Shown: positions 53,360-62,141 of the stretch, in pieces
Layout of the letters: each line of letters starts with the position of its first letter
Numbering within the stretch: the first letter of the stretch is position 1
Assembly (NCBI GenBank): GCA_910587825.1
Contig: CAJUNJ010000001.1
Coordinates: 1-64,000 of the forward strand
DNA length: 64,000 bases
DNA from: an uncultured Christensenellaceae bacterium
Lineage (GTDB): Bacteria > Bacillota > Clostridia > Christensenellales > Borkfalkiaceae
Direction: 5' to 3'
Notes under the pieces: model-generated
Told to the model about the DNA's origin: nothing
The model's database searches: none
What the model saw: the letters and a program-made list of their open reading frames with translations, nothing else
Program-made: the position numbers and the translations under genes

Positions 53360-53615
53360 AGTATTCCTCCTCAACGGAAGAATAGATTCCGTCGTCCACC
53401 GTACACGCAAACACTTTATTTAAAAGCCGCTGTTTTTTCAGCTTTTTGACGCATTCCGCATCATTACAGATATACGCACCCCGTCCGGAAGCTTTTGAAG
53501 TGAAATCTATAAAAATTTTACCTTCTTCGTTTTTTACAATACGGAGCATAGATTTCTTTTCTTTAAGCTGTCTGCACGCAATGCACATTCTCAACGGTAT
53601 CTTTTTTTCGGGCAT
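53346..53615 (-). CDS. rnpM: YlxR/RnpM, RNase P modulator
   Basis: An 89-residue DUF448 protein that binds RNA; relatives in B. subtilis interact with RNase P RNA. It starts PLRMCIACRQ and has the conserved GRGAYIC and a KKQRLLNKVF helix. It sits between nusA (stop 6 bases upstream of its ATG) and ylxQ, the standard order. Confidence 0.93.
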   Translation of the reverse strand: MPEKKIPLRMCIACRQLKEKKSMLRIVKNEEGKIFIDFTSKASGRGAYICNDAECVKKLKKQRLLNKVFACTVDDGIYSSVEEEYFGSK

Positions 53616-53621
53616 ATTGAT

Positions 53622-54716
53622 TTATTCCGCTACTCCGTCATCTTCGTTTTTATTTGTAAATAATCCGAGTTTGGCTGCGGCAGACTCGCTTTTAACGTCT
53701 ATTTTCCAACCTGTAAGTCTTACTGCAAGGCGTGCGTTTTGCCCGTCTTTGCCGATTGCAAGCGAAAGTTTATCGTCGGGAACGACAACCATTGCAGATT
53801 TTTCTTCGTCAAGCTGGGTTACCGATATAACCTTTGCGGGAGAAAGCGACTTTGCAATAAATTCAAGCGGATTTTCCGACCAAGGTATAATATCTATCTT
53901 TTCGCCTTTAAGCTCTTCAACTATTGCGTTTACTCTTGCGCCCTTATTACCTACGCAAGCGCCTATGGCGTCCACACGCGGATCTTCGGAATAGATTGCA
54001 ATTTTAGTCCTTGCGCCCGCTTCGCGGCTGATTTCTTTTATTATTACTGTACCCTGTTTAATTTCGGGCACTTCGTCTTCGAACAGCTTTCTGACAAGAC
54101 CTGCGGAAGAACGGCTTACAAGCACCTGTGCTCCGCGGAAGCCGTTTTTAACGCGTTTAACGAATACTTTAATCTTGTCGTTGACATTATATTTTTCACC
54201 GGGAACCTGATCGGACGGAAGCATTAAACCTTCAATCTGTCCCTTTCCGAGTTCGATATAAACGTTTTTGGCGTCAATTTTACGAACCACGCCTACAAGC
54301 AATTCGCCTTCTTTATCCGAAAACTCGTTTACTGCAGCGTCGCGCTCGGTTTCGTGAAGCTTTTGCAGAATTACCTGCTTAGCCGTCTGGGCGGCAATTC
54401 TCGAAAAATCTTTGGGGACGAATTTTTCGGTTACCCTATCGCCTATCTTATAACTCTTTTTGATTTTCTGCGCATCTTCAAGCGAGATTTCGTTTTCACT
54501 GTCAAGTACTTCTTCGGCAACCGTTTTTACGGTAAAAAATTCTATTGTGCCTTTTTCGGGATTTGTTTTTATTTCAACCGAACCGATTGCCCCTGCATAC
54601 TGTTTCTTGCATGCGGATACAAGCGCGTTTTCAAGCGCTTCCAAAAATACCTGTTGGGAAATTCCCTTTTCTTTTTCCAAATCCGCAAGCGCCGCAAAAA
54701 AATCTTTGTTGGTCAT
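53622..54716 (-). CDS. nusA: Transcription factor NusA
   Basis: A 364-residue elongation, termination and antitermination factor. It has the N-terminal RNAP-binding domain (MTNKDFFAALADLEKEKGIS), an S1 domain (LLVGVVRKIDAKNVYIELG) and KH1/KH2 with IAIYSEDPRVDAIGACVGNKG and SLAIGKDGQNARLAVRLTGW. There are no acidic C-terminal repeats, as usual in Bacillota. CAGGAG precedes ATG 54716. Confidence 0.97.
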   Translation of the reverse strand: MTNKDFFAALADLEKEKGISQQVFLEALENALVSACKKQYAGAIGSVEIKTNPEKGTIEFFTVKTVAEEVLDSENEISLEDAQKIKKSYKIGDRVTEKFVPKDFSRIAAQTAKQVILQKLHETERDAAVNEFSDKEGELLVGVVRKIDAKNVYIELGKGQIEGLMLPSDQVPGEKYNVNDKIKVFVKRVKNGFRGAQVLVSRSSAGLVRKLFEDEVPEIKQGTVIIKEISREAGARTKIAIYSEDPRVDAIGACVGNKGARVNAIVEELKGEKIDIIPWSENPLEFIAKSLSPAKVISVTQLDEEKSAMVVVPDDKLSLAIGKDGQNARLAVRLTGWKIDVKSESAAAKLGLFTNKNEDDGVAE

Positions 54717-54762
54717 TTTATATCTCCTGATTTATTTATGGTCTTTATATTCAATCTGATTT

Positions 54763-55221
54763 CTAATCAAATTTTATTGCTTTATTAATTTTTGCAATTT
54801 TGTTCTTGCTTATCTTAATTTCTTTTCCGCCTGCATTGACCGTAACGGTATTCCCGTCATAAGCGATAAGCGTACCTTCTATAAACTTCTTGCCCATAAG
54901 CGGCGCAAACAGCTTAACTTCAACTTCCTTTCCGATATTGCGTTCAAAGTCACGGTCGGTCTTAAACGGTCTGTCAAGTCCGGGACTTGATACGTTTAAC
55001 GTATACGGCTGACCGTACGAAGGGTCAAATTCGTCAATAGGTTCAAAAATAGCGTTATGAAATTTTTCGCAAGTGTCAAGGTCTACACCCTGCTCTGTTT
55101 CGATAAACACAGTAAGCGTATCCGTACGTTTGTCATATTCCACTTCGACAATCTCTATACCCATCGGCTGAGCGATATTTTCAAGAAAAGCGCGAATATC
55201 TTCAATAGGTTTTATCTGCAT
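54763..55221 (-). CDS. rimP: Ribosome maturation factor RimP
   Basis: A 152-residue protein for 30S assembly. The N-terminal domain includes EIVEVEYDKRTDTLTVFIE, followed by LNVSSPGLDRPFKTDRDF and a C-terminal Sm-like domain. It is the first gene of the nusA-infB operon, with its own promoter at 55293-55321. AGGGG precedes ATG 55221. Confidence 0.95.
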   Translation of the reverse strand: MQIKPIEDIRAFLENIAQPMGIEIVEVEYDKRTDTLTVFIETEQGVDLDTCEKFHNAIFEPIDEFDPSYGQPYTLNVSSPGLDRPFKTDRDFERNIGKEVEVKLFAPLMGKKFIEGTLIAYDGNTVTVNAGGKEIKISKNKIAKINKAIKFD

Positions 55222-55239
55222 AATGCCCCTTATATAAGT

Positions 55240-55283
55240 ATTGAGTGCCTTTTTAAGGCACTCAATCTTAATTTTTGATTAAG
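55240..55283 (-). promoter_or_regulatory. Two-hairpin leader of the rimP-nusA-infB operon
   Basis: Within the predicted 65-base leader lie CTTAAT/ATTAAG (55267-55283) and a 12-bp stem with an AAA loop (55240-55266), ending 12 bases before the AGGGG ribosome site. There is no T-run, so control of translation or RNA stability is more likely than termination. No Rfam family is recognised. Confidence 0.5.
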
Positions 55284-55292
55284 GTTGAGTTT

Positions 55293-55321
55293 ATTGTACC
55301 ATATAATTTTTTAAATTGCAA
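55293..55321 (-). promoter_or_regulatory. Promoter of rimP-nusA-infB operon
   Basis: TTGCAA (55316-55321), 17-bp spacer and TACAAT (55293-55298) on the minus strand, directly behind the end of the polC-locus gene. Confidence 0.65.
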
Positions 55322-55324
55322 GTC

Positions 55325-56857
55325 TTATTGCAATTTTGGTAAAGATTTTTTTATTTTTATGAGTTCCAAAAATATTTTTGCCGTAACGTATGCGTCGTCG
55401 ATTGCCCTGTGGTGATTAAAAGTTATACCGAATTTATCCGCCACTGTATTCAGCTTATAGTTGGAAAGGAACAATAATTCCTGCGAAAGCGGTATCGTAT
55501 CTATAAGTTTGCGTTCAAGCATATACCCGAGCCGTGCGCAATAGTAGTCTACAAACTTAAAGTCGAACCCTGCGATATTGTGTCCGACAAGTATTGAACC
55601 GTAGCAAAACTTATAAAAGTCCGGCATAACCTGCTCATATGCAGGAGCGCACGCAACCATTTCTTCTGTAATCCCCGTAAGGCCTATAATTTCTTCCGAA
55701 AGCTTCTTTTGCGGATTTATAAAAGTTGTAAAACTTTCGCAAATAACTCCGTCGGTTATTTTATATGCGCCTATTTCGATTATTCTGTCCATATTTCCGG
55801 AAGACGGCGAAGAGTTGAGTCCCGTAGTTTCCAAATCGAATACAACGAAAGATTTGCCTTTAAGACAGCCCGGTACCGACGTGTCCGTAAACATATCCGC
55901 CTGCGCAATGTCGGAAAATGGTTTTGGCATAACCGATTGGTAATATTTGGGAACAGGTTTGGACTGCCGTTTTTCGGGCACGAAATTTTCCGGAGTGTTG
56001 CCGTAATCAATGAAGTTTGCCGTAAACCGCAGATTGCCTTTGTAAAATTCGGTCTTGCCTGTACAGACTATACCGTCGCCGACTTTTAAAGCGCGTATCT
56101 TTTCTATACTCTTCATCCGCGTAAAATAAGTTACGCGCATAGACGCGGTAGAGTCGTTTATCGTAAACGAATAATAAACTTTTTCCTGATTTTTGCTGTT
56201 GGTATAATTTCTTTCCTGGATGTCTTCTATTACTCCGCAGACGATAACTTTTTCGCTTTCGAAGTTTAAATCGCTTATATACACCGCCGAAGTCTGCTTT
56301 TCGGCGCCTTCAAGAAAAGTAAAATCTCTTATGACGAATGTTCTAATAGGTATTTCGAACTCTATATTTTCGTGTTCTTCTTCGACTTCTATTTCTTCAG
56401 AATTTTTACTGCTTTTTACGCATTTGCCGTAAAAATTTCCGCAAAAACAGCTTTTAAGATATTTAATGATTTTATCGCTTATACCGTCCGTAAAAAGAGC
56501 AGTCATTACGGCAATTTCAAATTCAAATCCGTCCTGTGTCTTTTTAACCGATATATCCTCTTCGGCTACGGTTACAGACAGGGTTTTAAAATTCTTTTCT
56601 ATACATTCGGCAATTTTTTTTCTGATCATATCGCAGTCGGGATTAAGTTTCGATATGCCGACTTTGCAGTCAAACGCCTTAGGAACGTAATTTCTTACCA
56701 CAGCGTAAACTGCCGACTCGTCTTCACCGTTAAAGGTTTTATCTGTTATAATCTTTACAGTAACTAATCCTTTACCGCTTTCAAGAACAACGCTGTCAAT
56801 AATGCAGTTATTGAAATTTTCCCGCGCGCGTATGCCGTTTAATATTACGTCAACCAT
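55325..56857 (-). CDS. PolC-derived exonuclease lacking polymerase and PHP parts
   Basis: A 510-residue protein at the place where Bacillota carry polC (about 1430 aa) between ispG and rimP. Residues 1-170 resemble PolC N-terminal domains. Residues about 185-288 form the OB fold (VCGVIEDIQERNY, RVTYFTR, FYKGNLRF). Residues about 335-500 are a DEDDh 3'-5' exonuclease with D341/E343 in FDLETTG, D432 in HNIAGFD, and H483/D488 in HRAIDDA. The PHP segments that flank the exonuclease in PolC and the whole polymerase are missing, and there is no room for them downstream. All exonuclease residues are intact. It may proofread in trans or trim DNA. Its ATG overlaps the ispG stop. Confidence 0.85.
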   Translation of the reverse strand: MVDVILNGIRARENFNNCIIDSVVLESGKGLVTVKIITDKTFNGEDESAVYAVVRNYVPKAFDCKVGISKLNPDCDMIRKKIAECIEKNFKTLSVTVAEEDISVKKTQDGFEFEIAVMTALFTDGISDKIIKYLKSCFCGNFYGKCVKSSKNSEEIEVEEEHENIEFEIPIRTFVIRDFTFLEGAEKQTSAVYISDLNFESEKVIVCGVIEDIQERNYTNSKNQEKVYYSFTINDSTASMRVTYFTRMKSIEKIRALKVGDGIVCTGKTEFYKGNLRFTANFIDYGNTPENFVPEKRQSKPVPKYYQSVMPKPFSDIAQADMFTDTSVPGCLKGKSFVVFDLETTGLNSSPSSGNMDRIIEIGAYKITDGVICESFTTFINPQKKLSEEIIGLTGITEEMVACAPAYEQVMPDFYKFCYGSILVGHNIAGFDFKFVDYYCARLGYMLERKLIDTIPLSQELLFLSNYKLNTVADKFGITFNHHRAIDDAYVTAKIFLELIKIKKSLPKLQ

Positions 56858-57902
56858 TTAAAATAAGGTCTATCTCCTTAAAAAATTCTTTTTCTGCATC
56901 GGCGGACGGTACCCGCCTTATAATTTCACCGTTTTTGAAAATAACGCAGTAATCTTCCGCGCCGGCGATTCCCAAATCGCAATCCTTTGCTTCACCGGGT
57001 CCGTTTACAACGCAACCCATAACGGCAATTTTACATGGCTTTGAAAACTTTTCGACATATACAGATACTCGTTCCGCAAGTCCCATTGAATTCCAACGGC
57101 ATCTACCGCAGGTCGGACACGACACAACGTCAACAAATTTTTTGTCTATACATACGGCGCGGAGTATACGCTTTGCGGCAAACACTTCCTTGACAGGGTC
57201 GCCGGTTATCGATACCCTGAGCGTATCACCTATACCGCCCAGCAAAAGGCAACCCAAAGCCGCGCTTGACTTGACGACAGCCATCTGTTCTGTTCCTGCT
57301 TCTGTTACACCGATATGCAGAGGATAATCCGTCCTTTGGGAAAGCAGGGTATACGCTTTGACCGTAAGCGGAACATCGGAAGCTTTTACCGAAATTACAA
57401 TATCGTTTACGCCGTATTTTTCAAGCGTACCTACGCTATTTAAAGCGCTTTCTACAAGCGAAATTTCGCTTTTTCCGTATTTTTGAAGAAATTCTTTTTC
57501 TATGCTTCCTGTATTAGAACCTACCCGCACGGGAATTTTATGCGACTTTATACAATCCGCAACGCATTTAACCGCACTTTCACCGCCGATATTGCCCGGA
57601 TTTATACGCACTTTGTCGCAACCGTTTTCAATTGCCGAAATTGCAAGCTTATAAGAAAAATGAATATCGGCAACAAGCGGAATGTGAATTTTATTTTTTA
57701 TTTTTTTAATCGCCTTCGCGTCTTCGTCGTCAAGTACGGACACCCTTATTATATCGCAACCGACGGCTTCAAGGCTTTCAATCTGTGCGACAACGGCTTC
57801 CACGTCAGAAGTCTTTACGGTACACATAGACTGGACGGCAATATCAGACCCGCCGCCTATATCAACTCCGCCGACACTGATTTTTTTTGTTTGTTTACGC
57901 AT
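56850..57902 (-). CDS. ispG: 4-hydroxy-3-methylbut-2-enyl diphosphate synthase
   Basis: The iron-sulfur enzyme of the penultimate MEP-pathway step to isoprenoids. The N-terminal barrel has VQSMCTVKTSDVEA, ADIHFSYKLA and RINPGNIGG. The C-terminal Fe-S domain has SCPTCGRC and GCVVNGPGEAKDCDLGI with the cluster cysteines and catalytic glutamate. ATG 57902 is preferred to GTG 57911. Its ribosome site directly follows the nrdR terminator hairpin. Confidence 0.96.
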   Translation of the reverse strand: MRKQTKKISVGGVDIGGGSDIAVQSMCTVKTSDVEAVVAQIESLEAVGCDIIRVSVLDDEDAKAIKKIKNKIHIPLVADIHFSYKLAISAIENGCDKVRINPGNIGGESAVKCVADCIKSHKIPVRVGSNTGSIEKEFLQKYGKSEISLVESALNSVGTLEKYGVNDIVISVKASDVPLTVKAYTLLSQRTDYPLHIGVTEAGTEQMAVVKSSAALGCLLLGGIGDTLRVSITGDPVKEVFAAKRILRAVCIDKKFVDVVSCPTCGRCRWNSMGLAERVSVYVEKFSKPCKIAVMGCVVNGPGEAKDCDLGIAGAEDYCVIFKNGEIIRRVPSADAEKEFFKEIDLILNG

Positions 57903-57914
57903 ATGCCTCACAAA

Positions 57915-57944
57915 ATTTCAGACAGTGGTTACACTGTCTGAAAT
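57915..57944 (-). terminator. Terminator between nrdR and ispG
   Basis: Thirteen-base-pair stem ATTTCAGACAGTG / CACTGTCTGAAAT with a four-base loop and TTTTG behind it on the minus strand. It lies 5 bases after the nrdR stop and only about 12 bases before the ispG start, so read-through would decide ispG expression. Confidence 0.75.
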
Positions 57945-57948
57945 TACC

Positions 57949-58407
57949 TTATTTTTTATTATTCATCATACTTTGAAGTTCTTCGAGAAAGCTTGATATG
58001 TCTTTAAACGAACGATAAACGCTTGCATACCGAACGTACGCAACTTCGTCGTATTTTTTAAGTTCGTTCATAACAAGTTCACCGATATACTTTGAGGATA
58101 CTTCCTGTTCCATAGAGTTGTAAACCTGCTTTGTGACGGCACCGACTATTTCGTCAATTACCGTCATCGATACGGGACGTTTTTCACAGGATTTTATTAT
58201 ACCGTTTTTAACCTTTTGCGCGTCGAAAGTCTGGCGCGCGCCGTTGGCTTTTATTACGAGTACGGGCGTATCTTCTATTGTTTCGTAAGTCGTAAATCTT
58301 TTACCGCAGTTAAAACACTCGCGGCGCCTTCTAATCGTCCTGCCTTCGTCAGCCGAACGGCTGTCGATAACTTTACTGTCCTCATATCCGCAGTAAATAC
58401 ATCTCAT
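57949..58407 (-). CDS. nrdR: Ribonucleotide reductase repressor NrdR
   Basis: A 152-residue regulator with an N-terminal zinc ribbon (C3, C6, C31, C34, then RFTTYE) and an ATP-cone domain (VIKANGARQTFDAQKVKNGI). It binds NrdR boxes near ribonucleotide reductase genes when dATP is high. No nrd genes are in the window. TTGAGG precedes ATG 58407. Confidence 0.96.
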   Translation of the reverse strand: MRCIYCGYEDSKVIDSRSADEGRTIRRRRECFNCGKRFTTYETIEDTPVLVIKANGARQTFDAQKVKNGIIKSCEKRPVSMTVIDEIVGAVTKQVYNSMEQEVSSKYIGELVMNELKKYDEVAYVRYASVYRSFKDISSFLEELQSMMNNKK

Positions 58408-58423
58408 CGGTTTACCTCAATAA

Positions 58424-61400
58424 TTATTTAAAATATTTTACGCCGCTTTCGAATATTTTCATATCGAAATTACCGTCGTAATTTTTATACAGATTTGCAC
58501 CTGTTCTTTCACTGTGGCCCATTTTACCGAACACTCTGCCGTCAGGTGAAGTTATTCCCTCTATTGCAAACATACTGCCGTTGGGATTAAACGGGCTTTC
58601 CATTGTCGGTTTGCCGTCAAAACCAACGTACTGCGTCGCAATCTGTCCGTTTTTACGCATAAGCTGTAACTCGCTTTCGGGAGCGACGACTTTACCTTCA
58701 CCGTGTGATACGGGAACGGAGTAGACTTCGCCGACCTTGCACGCGGAAAGCCAAGGGCTTATATTTGATGCGACGCGGATATTCACCATTGTGGATACGT
58801 GACGCGAAATATTGTTGAAAGTCAGCGTGGGCGACTTCGCCGTAAGCGGACTTACTTTTCCGTAAGGCACAAGTCCGAGCTTTATAAGCGCCTGAAAACC
58901 GTTGCAAATACCTAAAACAAGTCCGTCGCGGTTTTCCAACAGCTCCATAATTCTTTCCGAAATAGCGGGGTTTTTGAAAGTCGTGGCAATAAATTTGCCA
59001 GAACCGTCGGGTTCGTCACCGCCAGAAAAACCGCCCGGGAAGGCAATGATATTTGCTCTGTCAATAGCCTTTATAATTGCCTTTACACTCTCTTCTATAT
59101 CGGCAGGCGTACGGTTTTTAATTACGACAATTTCGGGATCTGCACCCGCCAAGCGGAATGCGCGGGCTGTATCAAGTTCACAGTTAGTTCCCGGGAATGC
59201 TGGTATAAAAACTTTGGGTTTGGCTATGCTTACGCAAGCTTTTGTCATGACCGTTTTTGCGGTATAATCGCAATCTGGAAGTTTTCCCGAAGCAGGCGCA
59301 GTTGCGGGGAACACACTGTCAAGCCTTTGCGTATAACTTCCTACGGCATCGTTATAACCGACTGTTTCTTTATCGAAAGTAAATCCGCCGTTTACAGATT
59401 TGCCGAGATAAATGTAATCTAAGCCGTCAAGCAATTTCTCGTCATTTACCGATACTATAATATCGCCGTATTTTTCGCCGAATACATATTCTTTACCGCA
59501 TTCGAATTCAAAGCCGAAACCGTTACCGAAGCAACTTTTCGCAACTGCCGCGGCTACACCGCCCTTTTCAATGACGGTTGCAAAATCTATATTGCCGTCT
59601 GAAATTTTTCTGTTTACAAAAGTATAAATCTTTTTAAGATATTCGAAATCGGGAATATGCGCACCATCTTTACGCATAGGCAGTAAGTAAAGTTTTTTGC
59701 CGTCTTCGCCTATCACGTTGTTAATAAGCTTTGAAGCTTTCGAGGGGGCAAGCGCAAACGAAATGAGCGTGGGCGGGACGTCTATGTCCTCAAACGTGCC
59801 GCTCATCGAATCTTTACCGCCTATTGCGCCGAGTCCGAGCTTTATCTGCGCGTACAACGCACCCAAAAGTGCGGAAAGCGGAACGCCCCATCTCTTCTTA
59901 TCGTCGCGCAGACGCATAAAGAATTCCTGCAAAGTCAGACGTACGTCTTCATATTTTGCTCCTGCGGCAACGACTTTGGACACGGAAGTTACGATTGAAT
60001 ACACCGCGCCTGTAAAAGGCGAGGTTGACATAAGTTCGGGATTGTATCCGTACCCCGCTACCGTACAGTCATCAGTTTCTCCGCCCGTAAATTTAGCCGC
60101 CATAGCAATTACGGGAGTAAGCTGGTTTTTTCCGCCGAAAGGCATATAAACAGACTTTGCGCCGATAGTAGAGTCAAACATTTCGGCAAGTCCCTTTTTC
60201 GAACATACGTTAAACTGCGAGAGCACCGAATTAAATTCTTCGGCAAAACTACCGTTTTCTTTATAACCGAAGAAGTTTGTGACATAATCGTTTATCTCAG
60301 CGTCGGCAATCTGTTTTACGCCGTTTGTGTCGAGAAAATCGCGCGAAATATCTACGATAGCCTTACCGCGATGGAACATTTTCATTCTTCTGTCGCCGGT
60401 GACTACGGCAACTACCGTTGCGGTCAAATTTTCCTCGGAGGCAAGAGCGGCAAACTTTTCCGCATCTTCCGCCGCGACGACAACAGCCATACGCTCCTGC
60501 GATTCGGAAATGGCAAGTTCGGTACCCGATAATCCTTCATACTTTTTAGGGACTTTGTCAAGCTGAATTTCAAGTCCGTCGGCAAGTTCGCCTATCGCTA
60601 CCGACACCCCGCCGGCACCGAAATCGTTGCATTTCTTAATTAAACGCGTAGCTTCGCCGTTTAAAAACAGCCTTTGAAGCTTACGCTCGGTAAGTGCGTT
60701 ACCTTTCTGAACCTCCGCCCCGCACGTCTGTACGGACTTTATGTCGTGGGCTTTGGAAGAACCGGTTGCGCCTCCGCAACCGTCTCTGCCCGTCTCTCCG
60801 CCGAGAAGAATTATCAAATCGCCTTTTTGGGGTTTTGCACGGTAAATCATATCCGATTTTGCACCGCCGACAACAAAGCCCGTTTCAAGTCTTTTGGCTT
60901 TGTATCCTGCGTGATACACTTCGTCTACCTGTCCAGTCGCAAGACCTATTTGGTTGCCGTACGAAGAAAAACCCGCGGCGGCGGTTTTGGTTATAACTCT
61001 TTGCGGAAGCTTTCCGGCAATAGTGTTTTCAATGGGTTCCGTGGGATCGGCACAACCAGTTATGCGCATAGACTGCAAAACATAAGTTCTGCCCGAAAGC
61101 GGGTCGCGGATAGCTCCTCCAAGGCAGGTAGCCGCTCCGCCGAACGGTTCTATTTCGGTGGGATGATTGTGTGTCTCGTTTTTGAACATAACAGTATACT
61201 TCTGCGGTTTACCGTCAATTTCGGCGTCTACCTTTATAGAGCAGGCGTTAATTTCGTCCGATTCGTCGAGGTTGTCGAGCTTACCTTCTTTTTTAAGCTT
61301 TTTTACCCCAATCGTTGCTATATCCATAAGACAGGGATACTTTTCGGGTCTGTTTTTATATAGTTCGCAGAAAAGCTGTCTGTAAAGTTCGAGAGCATCG

Positions 61401-62125
61401 CCGATATGTTTGTTGTCGCTGTTGATTTCTATATTTTTAAGTTCTGTTGCAAAGGTGGTATGACGGCAGTGGTCAGACCAGTAAGTGTCTATAACCTTTA
61501 TTTCCGTTTCAGTGGGATTTCTCTTCTCACCCTTGAAATAATCGCGCACGAAAGCAAGATCCTGCACGGACATAGCAAGTCCCATTTTTGCGTGATATTC
61601 TGCGATTTGCCCGTCCGAATAGTCAATAAAACCGTCAAGCGTTTTAACGTCTTCGGCTTCAACCGCAACGTGTGCAAGCGACTCGGGCTTGTCAAGCGAC
61701 ACTTCTTCGCTTTCTACGGGGTTGATAATATGTTTTTTTATGGCTTTAAGCTGTTGCGCATCCGCACCCTTAACGGCGTATACCGTTGCGCACTTTATAA
61801 GCGGACGTTCCTTCTGCGTGAGAAGCTGAACGCACTGTGCGGCGCTGTCCGCACGTTGGTCGTACTGTCCCGTTAAATAAGCGACGGCGAATACCGAATA
61901 GCTTTTATCTATTTCGACTTTTTCCAAATAAACGTCGTCTACGGGCGGTTCGGAAAAAACGCAAGGTACCGCAGAAGCAAACTCTTCCGCGGTCATACCC
62001 TCGGCATCGTAACGGATAAAACTGCGCACATCGTCAACCGAAATTTTGAGAAGATTACGTATATCTTCCTTTACTTTTTTTGCGTGTAAATTATCTTTCT
62101 TTTCAACAAAAATTCTGTATATCAT
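58424..62125 (-). CDS. purL: Single-chain FGAM synthase (PurL with glutaminase)
   Basis: Phosphoribosylformylglycinamidine synthase: FGAR + ATP + Gln to FGAM. The 1233-residue chain has a PurS-like N-terminal part and two AIRS-like halves with DTYWSDHCRHTTF, MFKNETHNHPTEIEPFGGAA, GGAIRDPLSG, GGKDSMSGTF. The C-terminal class I glutaminase has IPAFPGTNCELDTARAF, the nucleophile cysteine in LGICNGFQALIKLG and the SHGEG histidine. In B. subtilis the same activities are split into PurS, PurQ and PurL; this is the fused form found in many Clostridia. It lies in the purH-purD-purL run. Confidence 0.96.
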   Translation of the reverse strand: MIYRIFVEKKDNLHAKKVKEDIRNLLKISVDDVRSFIRYDAEGMTAEEFASAVPCVFSEPPVDDVYLEKVEIDKSYSVFAVAYLTGQYDQRADSAAQCVQLLTQKERPLIKCATVYAVKGADAQQLKAIKKHIINPVESEEVSLDKPESLAHVAVEAEDVKTLDGFIDYSDGQIAEYHAKMGLAMSVQDLAFVRDYFKGEKRNPTETEIKVIDTYWSDHCRHTTFATELKNIEINSDNKHIGDALELYRQLFCELYKNRPEKYPCLMDIATIGVKKLKKEGKLDNLDESDEINACSIKVDAEIDGKPQKYTVMFKNETHNHPTEIEPFGGAATCLGGAIRDPLSGRTYVLQSMRITGCADPTEPIENTIAGKLPQRVITKTAAAGFSSYGNQIGLATGQVDEVYHAGYKAKRLETGFVVGGAKSDMIYRAKPQKGDLIILLGGETGRDGCGGATGSSKAHDIKSVQTCGAEVQKGNALTERKLQRLFLNGEATRLIKKCNDFGAGGVSVAIGELADGLEIQLDKVPKKYEGLSGTELAISESQERMAVVVAAEDAEKFAALASEENLTATVVAVVTGDRRMKMFHRGKAIVDISRDFLDTNGVKQIADAEINDYVTNFFGYKENGSFAEEFNSVLSQFNVCSKKGLAEMFDSTIGAKSVYMPFGGKNQLTPVIAMAAKFTGGETDDCTVAGYGYNPELMSTSPFTGAVYSIVTSVSKVVAAGAKYEDVRLTLQEFFMRLRDDKKRWGVPLSALLGALYAQIKLGLGAIGGKDSMSGTFEDIDVPPTLISFALAPSKASKLINNVIGEDGKKLYLLPMRKDGAHIPDFEYLKKIYTFVNRKISDGNIDFATVIEKGGVAAAVAKSCFGNGFGFEFECGKEYVFGEKYGDIIVSVNDEKLLDGLDYIYLGKSVNGGFTFDKETVGYNDAVGSYTQRLDSVFPATAPASGKLPDCDYTAKTVMTKACVSIAKPKVFIPAFPGTNCELDTARAFRLAGADPEIVVIKNRTPADIEESVKAIIKAIDRANIIAFPGGFSGGDEPDGSGKFIATTFKNPAISERIMELLENRDGLVLGICNGFQALIKLGLVPYGKVSPLTAKSPTLTFNNISRHVSTMVNIRVASNISPWLSACKVGEVYSVPVSHGEGKVVAPESELQLMRKNGQIATQYVGFDGKPTMESPFNPNGSMFAIEGITSPDGRVFGKMGHSERTGANLYKNYDGNFDMKIFESGVKYFK

Positions 62126-62141
62126 TTTTAACCTGACTGAT

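Noticed and set aside
55222..55324. Remaining PolC polymerase part as a frameshifted downstream gene
   Set aside because: Only about 100 bases separate the exonuclease gene from rimP, so the polymerase is not there in any frame.
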